Assembly: GCA_014529385.2 (NCBI GenBank)
Contig: CM043953.1
Coordinates: forward strand, 94,771,342-94,835,341
Direction: 5' to 3'
DNA: 64,000 nt
Source: Adiantum capillus-veneris
Lineage: Eukaryota; Streptophyta; Polypodiopsida; Polypodiales; Pteridaceae
In this document: positions 12,399 through 22,748 of the stretch, piece by piece
Position numbering within the stretch: position 1 is the stretch's first letter
Layout: each line of letters begins with the position of its first letter
Notes under the pieces: model-generated
The model's database searches: none
What the model saw: the letters and a program-made list of their open reading frames with translations, nothing else
What the model was told of the DNA's origin: nothing
Program-made: the position numbers and the translations under genes

Positions 12399-12630
12399 CA
12401 GTGGCAAAATGTGCAGCTACCATTTTGTCATTGGAAAGTTAGTGACTCAAAGCAATGGCAGAGTGCGCAGCTACCACTATGTCATTGGGACAGGGTTCAC
12501 ACGCAGGCAATACATGAGTCGACGAGGTGTTGAATACACGAGGGTTGACAATGAGCATGTATGTGTCGTACATGTGTCTACAGGTGTTGAATACATGAGT
12601 GTTGACTAGGAGCATGAACGACATAGATGC
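12399..12630 (+). repeat. Short imperfect tandem duplications in the chromovirus 3' UTR
   Basis: Two pairs of roughly 60-bp imperfect repeats lie here: GTGCAGCTACCA/GCGCAGCTACCA with a following TGTCATTGG, and GGTGTTGAATACA with a following GTTGAC. They sit between the chromodomain and the polypurine tract. Confidence 0.6.
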
Positions 12631-12649
12631 AAACGACGACGTTTGAGAT

Positions 12650-12664
12650 TTCAAGAGGGGGGTA
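12650..12664 (+). other. Polypurine tract before the 3' LTR
   Basis: TCAAGAGGGGGGTA lies directly before TGTCACC. It is the likely plus-strand primer and matches the tract before the LTR at 944. Confidence 0.75.
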
Positions 12665-14139
12665 TGTCACCAGCGTGTGACTACTATCTATCCTTTTTGT
12701 TGATTTCTTTCTTATTATCTATTTACTTTCACTTTTTGGAAACACCCCTCGGGAAATCTAACTGCCCTGCATTTCATAGCTAGTGTGGAACTGTCCAGAG
12801 GGAGTCCAGGCCTAAGGGCAAGAGAGCACTAAGGTTGGACAAAGACTATGGTTAGCCAAAGTGGGGTCATTCACTAGCCAAAGTGGAATCCTTTGCTACA
12901 GAGGCTACATTTCAGTTCTGGATGTGGCCGCAGTGTACAAAGAGGGTCGGATGACCTAGAAAGATACAATGGCAGCATCTCCTAAAATTTAGGGAACTGC
13001 TATTTTGGGACCTGAAAATGTGTTGACGTCATTACCGCCGGAATGACAAGGGGAACATTTTCTTACTCTGCCGTGAAGTCAACTGGGCAACCGGTTGGGA
13101 TATTTTTAGACGGCAACCCCGAAACGGGAAAATGCTTATAAATGTGCCAAGTGGCACCTTCTGGTGCACTTGCCTCATGCATCAAGAAGTGGCGCTGAAT
13201 TTAGGAGGGGGAGAGCCTCATTTTCAGTTTTTGTCACAGGTTAAGAGCTATGGAGTGCTTGCTTTCCCTCTTATGCCCAGTGCGCCAGGAGTGATGCCCT
13301 GCACGCTACGCACTGCCCTCTCTCTCCCCTTTGGCAGTATGTTATGCCCCTCTAGTGGGCTCTTCATTTGACCAATGTACAGTTGTGTGGGTTCATGTGC
13401 GATTGCCGAGGCAAGAGCCTCTTGCACAGGTACTGGATTAGCTAGCGGCTAATCCCCCCGCAGGTACAGGTGAATTCGGAGAGATTTCACGCCAGAAATC
13501 TCGTCCGATTCAAAGGGCAAGTAGCCCTACAGGTGCGGGAGCTCGAGGACTTGCTACGGATGCGACCGGCACGCGAAACGGAGCCCGAAACAGTAAATTA
13601 CAGCCTGCTGTGTATTTTTGCAGGTTTAGGGTTTTGGCCCTAAACGGACCCTAATACCCCCAGGAGGTTCGGGGACGCGAGGGGACCGTTGTACAGGTGA
13701 TCTGGCGCATTTTCAGGGCTGAAAACAGAGAATTCAGCGTGCTGCAGATTCTCGCCAGGTTTTGCAAAGTGCCCATATGCGTCGGGAAAGTCAGCCAATG
13801 CGTGGGAATACTGACTGTGAAGGGTTCTATTACAGTTATGCTACCGAAATCGGGCTGGAACAGTGGAAATTCAGCCGAGTTTGTGCGGGGCAGCTTGTAG
13901 GGAACCACAACGTTTATTCCCTCTTTTGAACAATAAAGAAATACCGAAAGGGGCGCCTAAGTTAGGGGCCAATCTGGTGTCCGTCTACTCATACAGGTGC
14001 AATCTAGCAGCCTGTATCCCTCTCCCCTTTGTTGTGTCTTGAAAGTACAGGTAAAATAGACGACTAATAATGGGTGAAAGCTAAATCAAGGTTTGAAGTA
14101 AAGTCTACCGTCCTTTTTGGATTGAACAGGCCGGTTTCA
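12665..14139 (+). repeat. 3' LTR of the intronic chromovirus
   Basis: It starts TGTCACCAG and ends GGTTTCA, giving standard TG..CA ends and 1475 bp. It nearly matches 5456-6930. Confidence 0.92.
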
Positions 14140-15721
14140 AACATAGTACTAAGACAGAATCTATAGCTCTACATTAGAGAGACATGGATTGCACTTAGGC
14201 AACCTCTTCCCTGAAGATGCTGTAGTACAATGAGCATTTCTTGACCATAGATCGCAAGTGGTGACCCAGTCCTTGATTAGGTATTCAAATAGGGTTGGAG
14301 GCTAGGGGCATGGCCTCTAGCACAACTACAGTGGGACCTTGGTGGGTGGCTTTGGAGGATCCCTTTACCGCCAACCATCAGGGTACCTTTCTTCCATTTA
14401 CTGCACACCTTGGCCGTCTCATCTTCATGGGCCCGATGAGAGGCCGCACCATAGTGGGCGGTAGAGCACTGTAACAACAAGGGACTCTTAGATTTTTGGA
14501 CACTGCTCTGACCATTAACTGATCTTGTAGAGTTATTGCCTTCTAGGTGGTGCTGATTGCTCACCGATGGACAACCGTGGAAGTTTGGCTTGCCTACATT
14601 GTCCTAGGAAGCCTGTAACATTGAGAATCTATCCTGCTCTGTTGATGAAAGGTGATCCCAAGATAGACGTATGATCGAAACATTGTTTCTGGCCTATTAG
14701 AAGCAGAGAAATGCCTTGGGATGTTTGGGGAAATGGAAACTGCGTTTCAGGCCTGTAGGACTTAGGCTCATGGATTTGATTAGTTAGTGAGGCGTGTAGC
14801 GTGTCAGACCTAAGCTCATGATGTGTGGCCTGTATACAGCCTGTAGGACTAGGTTCATGGATTTGACTAATTAGTGAGCCCTTTGAATCCAGATATTTTA
14901 GCTATTTATAAATGTATTGAGCCTGGACTCTGATATCTTTTTGGTTTTTTTTTTTTTTTCATGATTGATGCACGATGCATGATTGCAGGTGCATCTATGA
15001 TTCAAGGCATTATGCGACCATGTTTCTAACTTCTTTAGTATTTACTCTTTTGTTGACATGGAAGTTGGAAGTTAGAACATGTATGGTGCAGGTTCAAGGA
15101 GCTGGAATACTAAGTAGTATGCTTTAGTCTTTGATTCTTGATGTGATCCCTGATAACTGATTGCTGTGAGGTGAACTTTGAGTGTTCAAGAGTACATGAG
15201 AAATTTTAAGTGTTGTAACTGCTTAATATAGGCTACAGCTAACATCTCTTAATAATATACTATCTAGTCTGTTTATGTATTTATTTATTTGAAAGTATAT
15301 AGCTGACAAGTGGCTCACAGGTTTCAAGTTCGGTAGTGTTAGATGAAACCAGTTCCATAATGTTTGATGAAACCAACTGTAAAATCTGGAAGACCTAGAT
15401 CTGGTCTTCTATCCACTCTCAATTGCTATGGCACTTGATCCGACTTAGCACAGTGTCATCGAAGCTTGTGTCAATTGGTGGTTATAGAGTGACTTTTGTG
15501 CCTTTCAACTGAAGGTTGTCACTTTTGTGCCTTTCAACTGTTTGGATTTTCTTGATGGTTTCCGAGGAGAACAAGATCTTTCTTGTGCAACTTTGGCAAG
15601 AATTTCTGAAGTTTAATTTCAGTAGAATGGATTTTACACAGAGTTTTGCCTTCTAAAGCCTAAGTTAAAAGACCATGGAAGTGAGCAATACCTGACTCTA
15701 TGCGAATAATTTTGACTGCAG
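14140..15721 (+). other. Lipase intron, 3' portion downstream of the gypsy insertion
   Basis: I see no gene here. There is a poly-T run near 14942 and a small tandem repeat (CTTTTGTGCCTTTCAACTG at about 15495 and 15522). The intron ends in a pyrimidine-containing acceptor (TTTTGACTGCAG). Confidence 0.6.
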
Positions 15722-15767
15722 TTTCAGTCCTGAACGAGTTGGAGGGGATTTCAAGGAAGAAGCAAAG
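15722..15767 (+). CDS. Class-3 lipase gene, exon D
   Basis: This 46-nt exon completes the codon split at 3961 and encodes (S)FSPERVGGDFKEEAK, which fits the Lipase_3 region after the LMLLPV strand. The acceptor is CTGCAG at 15721. The donor AAG/GTTTTC is weak. A stronger GTAATT site 18 nt downstream would put exon E out of frame, so the weak site is preferred. Confidence 0.85.
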
Positions 15768-15846
15768 GTTTTCTTTGCATCAATGTAATTTCTTCTTAAT
15801 ATAAATGAGTGTTGATTTGTTGTTATTAATGTTGTTTCTTATGCAG

Positions 15847-15926
15847 GTGCATGGAGGTTTCTTGAATGCCTATGATTCAGTTATAAATAGACTTAAGTCA
15901 CTTGTAAAAGATTCTATTGGGGCAAG
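15847..15926 (+). CDS. Class-3 lipase gene, exon E
   Basis: This 80-nt exon encodes VHGGFLNAYDSVINRLKSLV and KDSIGAR, ending in phase 2 at AAG/GTAATG. VHxGFLxAYDSV is the conserved helix shortly before the GHSLGG nucleophile elbow in plant Lipase_3 proteins. I found no following exon with GHSLGG in the remaining 48 kb. The active-site exon is therefore beyond the window or lost. Confidence 0.88.
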
Positions 15927-16086
15927 GTAATGGTCAAATCTGAATTTTTCTTCTTATACTTTTAAGTTTTTGAACGTCATCAATTATATCAAAATAGCAC
16001 AATGTGAGGCCCTGAGCTTTGGCTCAGAAGTCTCCCTCACCTTCATTGAGTGCACCTCTTTGAGGAGTGATCATTGGACCATAGAG

Positions 16087-16184
16087 GGTATCGATACTTA
16101 TCTTAACAATTTCTGGATGAGACTCTGAGATTGTTGGTATCGATACTTATCTTAACAATTTCTGGATGAGATTCTGAGATTGGT
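16087..16184 (+). repeat. Two 49-bp tandem units
   Basis: Units 16087-16135 and 16136-16184, each starting GGTATCGATACTTATC, differ at about two positions. They lie in the intron after exon E, just upstream of the next LTR element. The rest of 15927-16305 shows nothing recognisable. Confidence 0.85.
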
Positions 16185-16628
16185 GGTATCCAAGGAATTT
16201 TGTTTTTCTTTCTTGGATGATCGTCTAGGGCACTTCAGGGATTGGCTGTTGGTAGCTGGTTAGCTCAGATGTGTTCTTTTGTAGTGGTCGAGACTCTGAG
16301 GTACTCGTTAGAGTTATGGCATCTCTTTGGATTCGTCCGGTTGGTCCCAGTTTCTCCCAGGGATAGGTGTTAGGGAGTGAGAGCTGTTTTGTGGCTGTGC
16401 CCGGCCTATGTGAGGAGGTTTTCTTATGTCAGTATGTGTTTTATATATATAGCCATGTTTAGCTTGGGGTTTTGGCTTAGTTTCATGGTCTTTAGGCTTC
16501 TGTAAGCTGAGAGTACTGTTTTTTCTTAGAGCCCTTTTTGGCATTGAGTGCGAGTACTTGCCGTTTTCTCCTATTTATGAGGTCGTGGGGCTGGTGGACA
16601 GCCGGAGTTATATAGGCAGGGCAGGAGC

Positions 16629-16765
16629 ACTATGGGAGGTGTGTGTGCACAAAGGCCTCTACTTTAGGGCGTCCCTATGAGAGGTGTGTGTGCACAGAGG
16701 CCTCTACTGCAGGGCAGGGTCACTATGAGAGGTGTGTGTGCACAGAGGTCTCTACTGCAGGGTGT
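16629..16765 (+). repeat. Three-unit minisatellite inside the LTR
   Basis: Three copies of a unit of about 46-50 bp contain GAGGTGTGTGTGCACA then AGGCCTCTACT. The second LTR copy near 33345 has only one unit, so this LTR has expanded. Confidence 0.8.
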
Positions 16766-17140
16766 CCCTATTGGGCAGCCCTAGAAAGTGTTTGGAGGGC
16801 GGGGGGGCGGCATGTGCCAGCGTTTTTGACTAGTGCTATCATCCCTAGGGGTTTCCATCCCCAGGAGAGGTAGCAGTGCCAGGCAGTTGATGGGCAGTAG
16901 GGCGGTTCCTCTTGCGATTTTCTTGTCAGAGCACCTAGACAGAGACAATGATCATCTTGATGCAAAGCACCACATCCGAGGTGCAGGCAGCGGAGTGGAG
17001 ATGGTCCATGCTCTCTATACGGCACCCGTGCCGTGAGGCATGTCCCTCTCCCTCGAGATCATGAGCAATTGTTATTAGCACGGAGAGCCTTTCCCAGATC
17101 TCTCTCCCCCCCCCAAAAAAAAAAAAAAAAAAATAAAAAA

Positions 17141-18430
17141 ATCAAGAGACCACAGGTATATATGATCTCCCGCTTATTTCGAGGCAAGCACATAGTGCCA
17201 CAGGACATCATCAGGGTAGAGCTTGCCGCCCACCCCTGCCCCCATGGTAGTTGAGGCACTCTTTCAAACAATTTGCTTTATCCAGAGAGTGAGAGAGCTC
17301 TCGGCGGACATACTCACACGGTGAGCATTTGAGTCAGCCATACACATAGCAGAATCTAGATATGACAGAGCTTGGTACACACAGGTTAGAACATGGTTCG
17401 GAGCACATGGCCTTGATCTTGAAAGCCTGCCACCTTTCCAGTATGATCCCGCCTCACCCCAGGTTCATCTCTCACGCAATGAGAGAAACATAGTACTCCC
17501 ACAGGATCTCTTGCTGTTCTATAGCAGATAGACTTGGATCACATCTCCCCTTCTATGGAAGATGTCATACTACAGAGATCATTTCCTTGCCATATTAGAG
17601 GACGAGTTCATACAACGACCACGCTCTATGGACATTTACATACCACACAGCTCACGAGTGGCGATTGGTCGGCTCAGAATATCATCACATAGGCTAGAGA
17701 TAGAGGTGGGGCGCGCTCATGACATTCTGAGGGAGAGGAGAGTCTATCGAGTATGCAAAGAGGAGGTGGAGAGTGAGGAGCACTTTGTTTGCAGATGCAG
17801 AGCTTACGATGATATTAGAGGCAAATACGAGTCACTTTTCAGAGAGCAGCCTACCCTCCGCGAGATTATGCACTCTCGAGATCAGAGACAATTGGGGTGC
17901 TACCTGTTGGAGATACATAGGCACAGAGATGCACTTCTACAGCCACCTACAGAGACACAAGGGGGAAATGAAATGAAATGTTACATTAACGTCTTCAAAA
18001 GGCCAAAATGACCTATGAGACCAATCTGTTACAAAATAGTGAATCTGGGAGAGAGAGAGAATCACAGCTTACAGATTTTCTCTAGAGGACCACACCCCCT
18101 CCACTCCCAGATCCACCGAGGGGAGTGACTCTCCAGTAGGCTGAGACGAGCCGGGCCAGACGACGCCCACGTGTTACTGGATGCTGGGCCTCATGACTCC
18201 ACCGCAGACAGATTGAGGAGATCCTAACCCGAGCGCGTCGAGCTATTGAGGAGAGACGAGCCCAAATGATGGCTCATCCAAGTGCGTTTATCCGAGCAGC
18301 TCTTTCTCACGATCCTCCCATGTACCACATCTTACACCCTTCTATGAGCACAAGGTGGAGCTAGCTAGGTTGATGCATTTGCATGTTGTACTACCTGAGC
18401 ATATAGACATGCACATACGCCTAGTACTAG
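17141..18430 (+). mobile_element. LINE copy A: diverged 3' fragment nested in the LTR
   Basis: It begins near RPQVYMISRLFRGK, equivalent to RPLVSMISRLIRAK of the other copies, right after a C(9)A(19)-type run at 17107-17132. The clearest frame is 17562-18011, with MDIYIPHSSRVAIGRLRISS and the Cys/His motif CKEEVESEEHFVCRC near the C-terminus. It is far more diverged than the array copies after 22.5 kb and lacks a clear (TTTCA)n tail of its own. The end near 18430 is approximate. Confidence 0.7.
17965..18060 (-). mobile_element. 82-bp antisense LINE tail inserted in LINE copy A
   Basis: On the minus strand this reads a TC tract, then AGATTCACTATTTTGTAAC, the conserved tail (GGTCTCATAGGTCATTTTGG, then GAAGACGTTAATGTAACA) and TTTCA repeats. 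It matches the plus-strand LINE tail near 53145-53225. It is an extremely 5'-truncated insertion in the opposite orientation, again next to a TC/GA tract. Confidence 0.85.
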
Positions 18431-18622
18431 AGGACCATTCCCCCCAATAGATCCCATCACAAACCAAGGTTTTCTATCCGTATCCTTATTTTGTACCAGT
18501 TTGGATTGTTTTGTCTTTTCCGATAGATGGAGGACATGCCACACATGTATATTTGATTTGTCTCATTGGTCGACTGCGGCCTCACATGGGCGTTATTGCA
18601 TCTTTCATTGCCTATTCTGACA

Positions 18623-18634
18623 TGGTATCAGAGC
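18623..18634 (+). other. Primer-binding site, initiator-Met tRNA type
   Basis: TGGTATCAGAGC directly follows the LTR end. It is the standard primer site of most plant Ty1/copia and many LARD elements. Confidence 0.9.
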
Positions 18635-21600
18635 CCTAAGTGACACAACTACCTTGGTTGCTTGGTATTGGTTGATTTGGTGCCATTTTAGACTTGATTG
18701 AGAGAGAAGAAGCTTGCAGTTTTTCCCTAATTTTTCTCCAAGTTTGGGGCAGATTTGGGTATGTGGAGGCTTTGGACCCTCGCCTACAACTTCCTCGTCC
18801 TTTATACTTGATTACCCCGACTTCTCTTCACTGAGGGGAACCTGATGCATATTTCAGGATCTGTAGCTTTGCTGGATTGTTCTGGATTTCCCAAATGGAT
18901 TTATGTTTCCGTGCCTTCCCGCAAGGGGAGCATGCATGCGGCTTTGGGATCCAAATAGGGAACCACTTCATTTCCAGTCTTCTTCTTCTTAGAGAATTGT
19001 TTGGACAATAGTAGGATCTTCTTCAACACTTCTGGAGCAGGTTTTTATGGCCGTGGTTTCTTCGAGGAGATGGATTGGCAAATTTGCCGTGCCTCTTGCA
19101 GGCATGTCTTTCTTGGAATTGTCGACGGAGGTACCTATCCGATGGGTAGTAGGCTGATGATTTGGTTGCACTTCTTGTACCATATTGTGGATTATGGATG
19201 ACAGAGGGGACCTCTAGTCTTCTTGAAGCAAAGGATGATCGTTGACTTTTTCTTTTCTTCCGGGGTCTTGGCTTCAATATACTCTTGTTCATCCGGTATG
19301 CAGCAAATCAGGTGCATATTTAAGTGCATGTGTAAGTTGGCTTTAACAGGTAAAGGGGGATATTTCTATCTCCAGAACCACTTCTTGTTTGATCATTAGA
19401 CTACATTGGATGGGGTTGAGAGGTTGAGGACATGGTGCCCAGTGGACAATGACAACAGTTCAAGGAGGTTTTGTTGGAGTGTGAACTTCTCGTATCTCTA
19501 TGTTCTCTCTTCACCTATAGTAGTATGGCCCTACAAATTTGGTCATTCCTTTGCCCTTATGTGAGCTTGTCAGTACGAGTTCTAGAACAGGTTTGCACTC
19601 TCTTTTGGGGCGGTAGTCTTGATGTTCGACAACATATTTGTCGAGATCCTTTGGATGATAGGGTCGCATGCAGTGTTGACAATTGGTGGGAATATCTTGT
19701 TCCCACTCCAACAGCCAGCTACATTAGATCTCTCCCGTAATTCCCTTGGAGAGCTCCAATCTTGGGAGCAGCCCCTTGGTTGCATATCTGGCCACAACTG
19801 GCAGGAATAGCAGGTTCTTTCCCTAGCGGTTTCTTGCCCAGATTTTTGGCATTTTTTACATCAGCCCCAACATTGTTCATGGGCATGTTGCAGTTCCCCT
19901 TGGCGGCTCCCTTACTCTTTCTTTTAGGATTGGTGTTATGTTGTGTATTGGATATCGATTGCAGAGTTGAGCAGTGGGTATATTCTCTTTAGCACTAGTT
20001 GAAAGGAAAATTTTTGTGAAGATTCTAAGGAGGCAAGGACAATGACGCTGTCAGAATCGCTCTGGAGCAAGAAATGAAGCACAACAAATTTCGATTCTGT
20101 ATGGAGTTTGGCATATTATATTAGATTGTACCTACAGGGTTAATCTTGGCAGATGTGAAGGAGTGGCGGACATTTGGTTTGATCTTAGGGAGTTCGTTTG
20201 AATACCTAGGTCTTGTTGGACCTTGACGACTTCTTTGTCAAACATGATTTCAAGTGACAACCTTTCCGGACTTGCAATTTTGACTAGTTTGAGTTTACCG
20301 ATGGTGTGATTCTCTTTGAGTCGCAAGTTCTATGAGATTCAGGTTTGCTATTTAGTTATAGAGGAAGTAGTTTTACTCTTGGCTGTCTTAGATTTCTTTC
20401 TAGTGGTACTTATTCTCTTTTCCCAAGATTGAGCGGAAAGGGAGCTTCCTATCTTGAGGTGAGCTCTCGGTTTTAGCTCTGGAGCGTTCAATGACATTGT
20501 TTGCTTTGTTCCGACATGGGGATGAGTCATTTGTTACCTCAAAGCGTACTTTTGAGGATAGTTCTCTTTTTGAGGGGGCTTCCAGGTTTTTATCTTTAGT
20601 CGACTTCGGGTTCTCCATTCAGCAGAGTATCATGCATGGTGTGTGCTGGTCCTTGGTTTCCTTGCACATTTCTTGTGGTTTTGGATAGTGTGCTTTAGCC
20701 TACAATGAAGTTAGTATTTGGGCTTGATTCATTTTGGTGGTTGCTTCGTCTTTCAGATTTGTGGTGTGACGGTTGCTCTTCCTAGTGCATCTGAACAGGA
20801 GTTCCTGTGCTTTGTCTTCCAGATTGATGCGTGTAGACTGTACCATTAAGAACACACTTCCCTTATCCTTAGACTAGCATGTTGCTTCGTACATTGTGGA
20901 TAGTGGTCCTTCTTGGACTAAGGAACGAGTTACCGTTCGCTCAAGCATTCTTCACTGTCGGGAGATGGTCTTCTCGGTTCTCCAAGATTTGGTTTTAGAT
21001 TCCACAAGTATATTTTCTTTCAGATTTACCTACCTCAGGTGATCTAGTTACACAATTAGAGACTGTTGGAGAGGTGGCAGTTATCCATGGTCCTGGTGTT
21101 CTCCCTTCAGAGGGGAATATGAAGTTAGGTTGCGAGTTAGTTTCCACAGGGACTACTTCCCTTTAGTGCTAGTGGTTCCACGTGCAGCGGATAGGTTTGA
21201 TAGTCTGTTTGGTGGCTTTCTATAGCAACTTGTTCTTCTCTTATAGAGCTTGGATGCAAGGTCTCTTGATCTTACCGTATTAGTTATAGTCTTAGAATTG
21301 ATGTGTGTTACTTTCTGTTGGAGGTTTGTTTCTGATTCATTCTGAGAATGGGGTGATACTCTCTCGTGGTGTGTCCCTGATAGATGAAGATCAGTAGCAG
21401 GTTTCACTCTCTGTTCCGAAGAAGTTCTTTCAGATACAATTTGCAGTCCATCATGATATATGGCGGTTGGTGCAATTCCTTGGTTCTTCGTCATTGGACA
21501 ATTGATTTCTTAGTAGCTTTGGTTGTCGGCATTCTTTGGACTTCTCGTAGCAGATTGGAGATTCTGGCATGTGGTATGTGACCGGAGGTGCAGGTTTCCA

Positions 21601-21967
21601 ACTCTTACCTCAAGCGCGAAGCTCTTGGGAGGTGAGAAATGATCCGGATGCCAATAGTTTATGCCTTTACCCTCAGTTTGGTGTATTCTCTATTAGCAGT
21701 CAGCAACAGTACCTTCTGCAGATGCTAGTTGTGTGACTTGTGAGTCGTTCGAGTTGAAGAACTTCTTTATAGAGCTGGATGTACTCTCAGCGGACAACAT
21801 TTTACTTCCCAGTGGATGTAGTGGTTGAATGACCCTATGGCGCCTTGTATTGTTCGACCTTGGAGCTCTACAACAAATATCCTCGTCCAGGAAACCCTCT
21901 CTTTACAATTACGGATTGCTCACTCCAGCTTCCTCGTCCGTCTCCCTTTCTAGGATTTGAGAGGGGG
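18635..21967 (+). other. Interior of the LARD-like element, no recognisable protein
   Basis: The longest open frames are about 110 codons and none shows retroviral motifs on either strand. The last 230 bp (from GTCGTTCGAGTTGAAGAACT, about 21738) recur at 32769-32992. The interior ends in a polypurine tract (TTTGAGAGGGGG) directly before the 3' LTR. Confidence 0.65.
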
Positions 21968-22327
21968 TGTTAGAGTTATGGCATCTCTCTAGATTCATCC
22001 AATCGGTCCCAATTTCTCCCACAGATAGATGGTAGGGAATGATGGCTGTTTTGTGGCTGTGCCCGGCTAGTGTGAGGAGGTCTTCTTATGTCAGGATGTG
22101 TTTAGCCATGTTTAAGTTTGGGTTTTGGCTTGGTTCCATGGTCTTTAGGCTTGTGCAGGTTGGGAGTATTTTTCCTAGCCTTGCATGTTTTTTCTGAGAG
22201 CCCTTTTGGGCATCTAGTGCCACTACTTGCTTTTTTCTCCAATTTATGAGGTCGCGGGGCTGGTGGACAACTGGCTGATCGAGACCTTTGGAGCTATATA
22301 GGCAGGGCAGGGGCACTATGGGAACTG
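21968..22327 (+). repeat. 3' LTR of the LARD-like element, truncated
   Basis: It starts TGTTAGAGTTATGGC after the polypurine tract and aligns with 16306-16640. It stops at GGGAACTG where a LINE 3' UTR begins. Confidence 0.8.
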
Positions 22328-22512
22328 TTTGACTTGTGATTTAGCTATCCCAACTAGCTGCTTAGTTCACACCTACCAGTTTAGGATTCCATAGTATTTT
22401 ATTTTATTTTGTCATTTTGTCATTTTGTTACTCTGACTTTGTATCAGATCCACCCCATTGTAACGCTCTGATCTCATAGGTCGTTTTGGCCTATTGAAGA
22501 CGTTAATATAAC
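22328..22512 (+). mobile_element. LINE 3' UTR fragment (copy B0)
   Basis: It matches the copy F 3' UTR at 39054-39233 (TGATTTAGCTATCCCAACTA, then the GACGTTAATATAAC tail). It contains no coding sequence and lacks the TTTCA repeats: the next LINE starts right after TTAATATAAC. Confidence 0.85.
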
Positions 22513-22748
22513 CAGAGACTGACTCAGTCTATGCAGAGGAGATACGTAGACTTTTATGCACATCAGAGCCAGTATACAGAGTGGAGGAGATCAGATCTAT
22601 GTTGACATTGACATTACATGGGGCAGCGATAGAGGCATACCCACACACTCAGCCTGGTCAGAGACATCGTTCTGGGCACATGTCTCAGAACAGCTGGTAT
22701 GATGAGGAGTCTGGACAGAGGAGAGCTCAAATCTAGCGGGAGGTTTCA

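Larger units (their letters stand above)
5456..14139 (+). mobile_element. Complete Ty3/gypsy chromovirus inside the lipase intron
   Basis: This 8.7-kb element has two 1.47-kb LTRs, a primer site, gag, protease, reverse transcriptase, RNase H, integrase and a chromodomain in Ty3/gypsy order, all in the sense direction of the host gene. By eye the LTRs differ at roughly 14 sites plus the first few bases, about 1%, so insertion looks recent. Even so the internal frame carries stops near 7390, 7696, 8534, 9506 and 10550 and frameshifts near 8205, 10795 and 11950. No clean target duplication is visible: the 3' flank is AACAT and the 5' flank does not match, and the first bases of the 5' LTR (GGTTGA instead of TGTCAC) look altered. 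A small loss at the 5' edge is likely. Confidence 0.93.
16306..18622 (+). repeat. 5' LTR of the LARD-like element, split by a LINE
   Basis: 16306-17100 aligns with 21968-22327 and 32993-33852, sharing TTAGAGTTATGGCATCTCT, GGCTGTGCCCGGC and AGCTATATAGGCAGGGCAGG (here GTTATATAGGC). The first base is C instead of T (CGTTAGAG). The LTR resumes after the nested LINE and ends CTATTCTGACA at 18622, directly before the primer site. Confidence 0.75.
16306..22327 (+). mobile_element. LARD-like LTR retrotransposon with non-coding interior
   Basis: A 5' LTR (16306-18622, expanded by a nested LINE), an initiator-Met type primer site at 18623, a 3.3-kb interior and a 3' LTR starting at 21968 define the element. 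The 3' LTR is cut at about 22327 by LINE sequence. No gag, protease, RT or integrase motif is recognisable in either strand of the interior, so it fits a large non-autonomous derivative or an extremely decayed copia element. A second copy of its 3' end is at 32769-33852. No target duplication can be checked because the 3' border is lost. Confidence 0.7.

Noticed and set aside
14277-14564. Minus-strand 95-codon frame downstream of the gypsy element
   Set aside because: No recognisable domain, no splice or promoter context; within the lipase intron.
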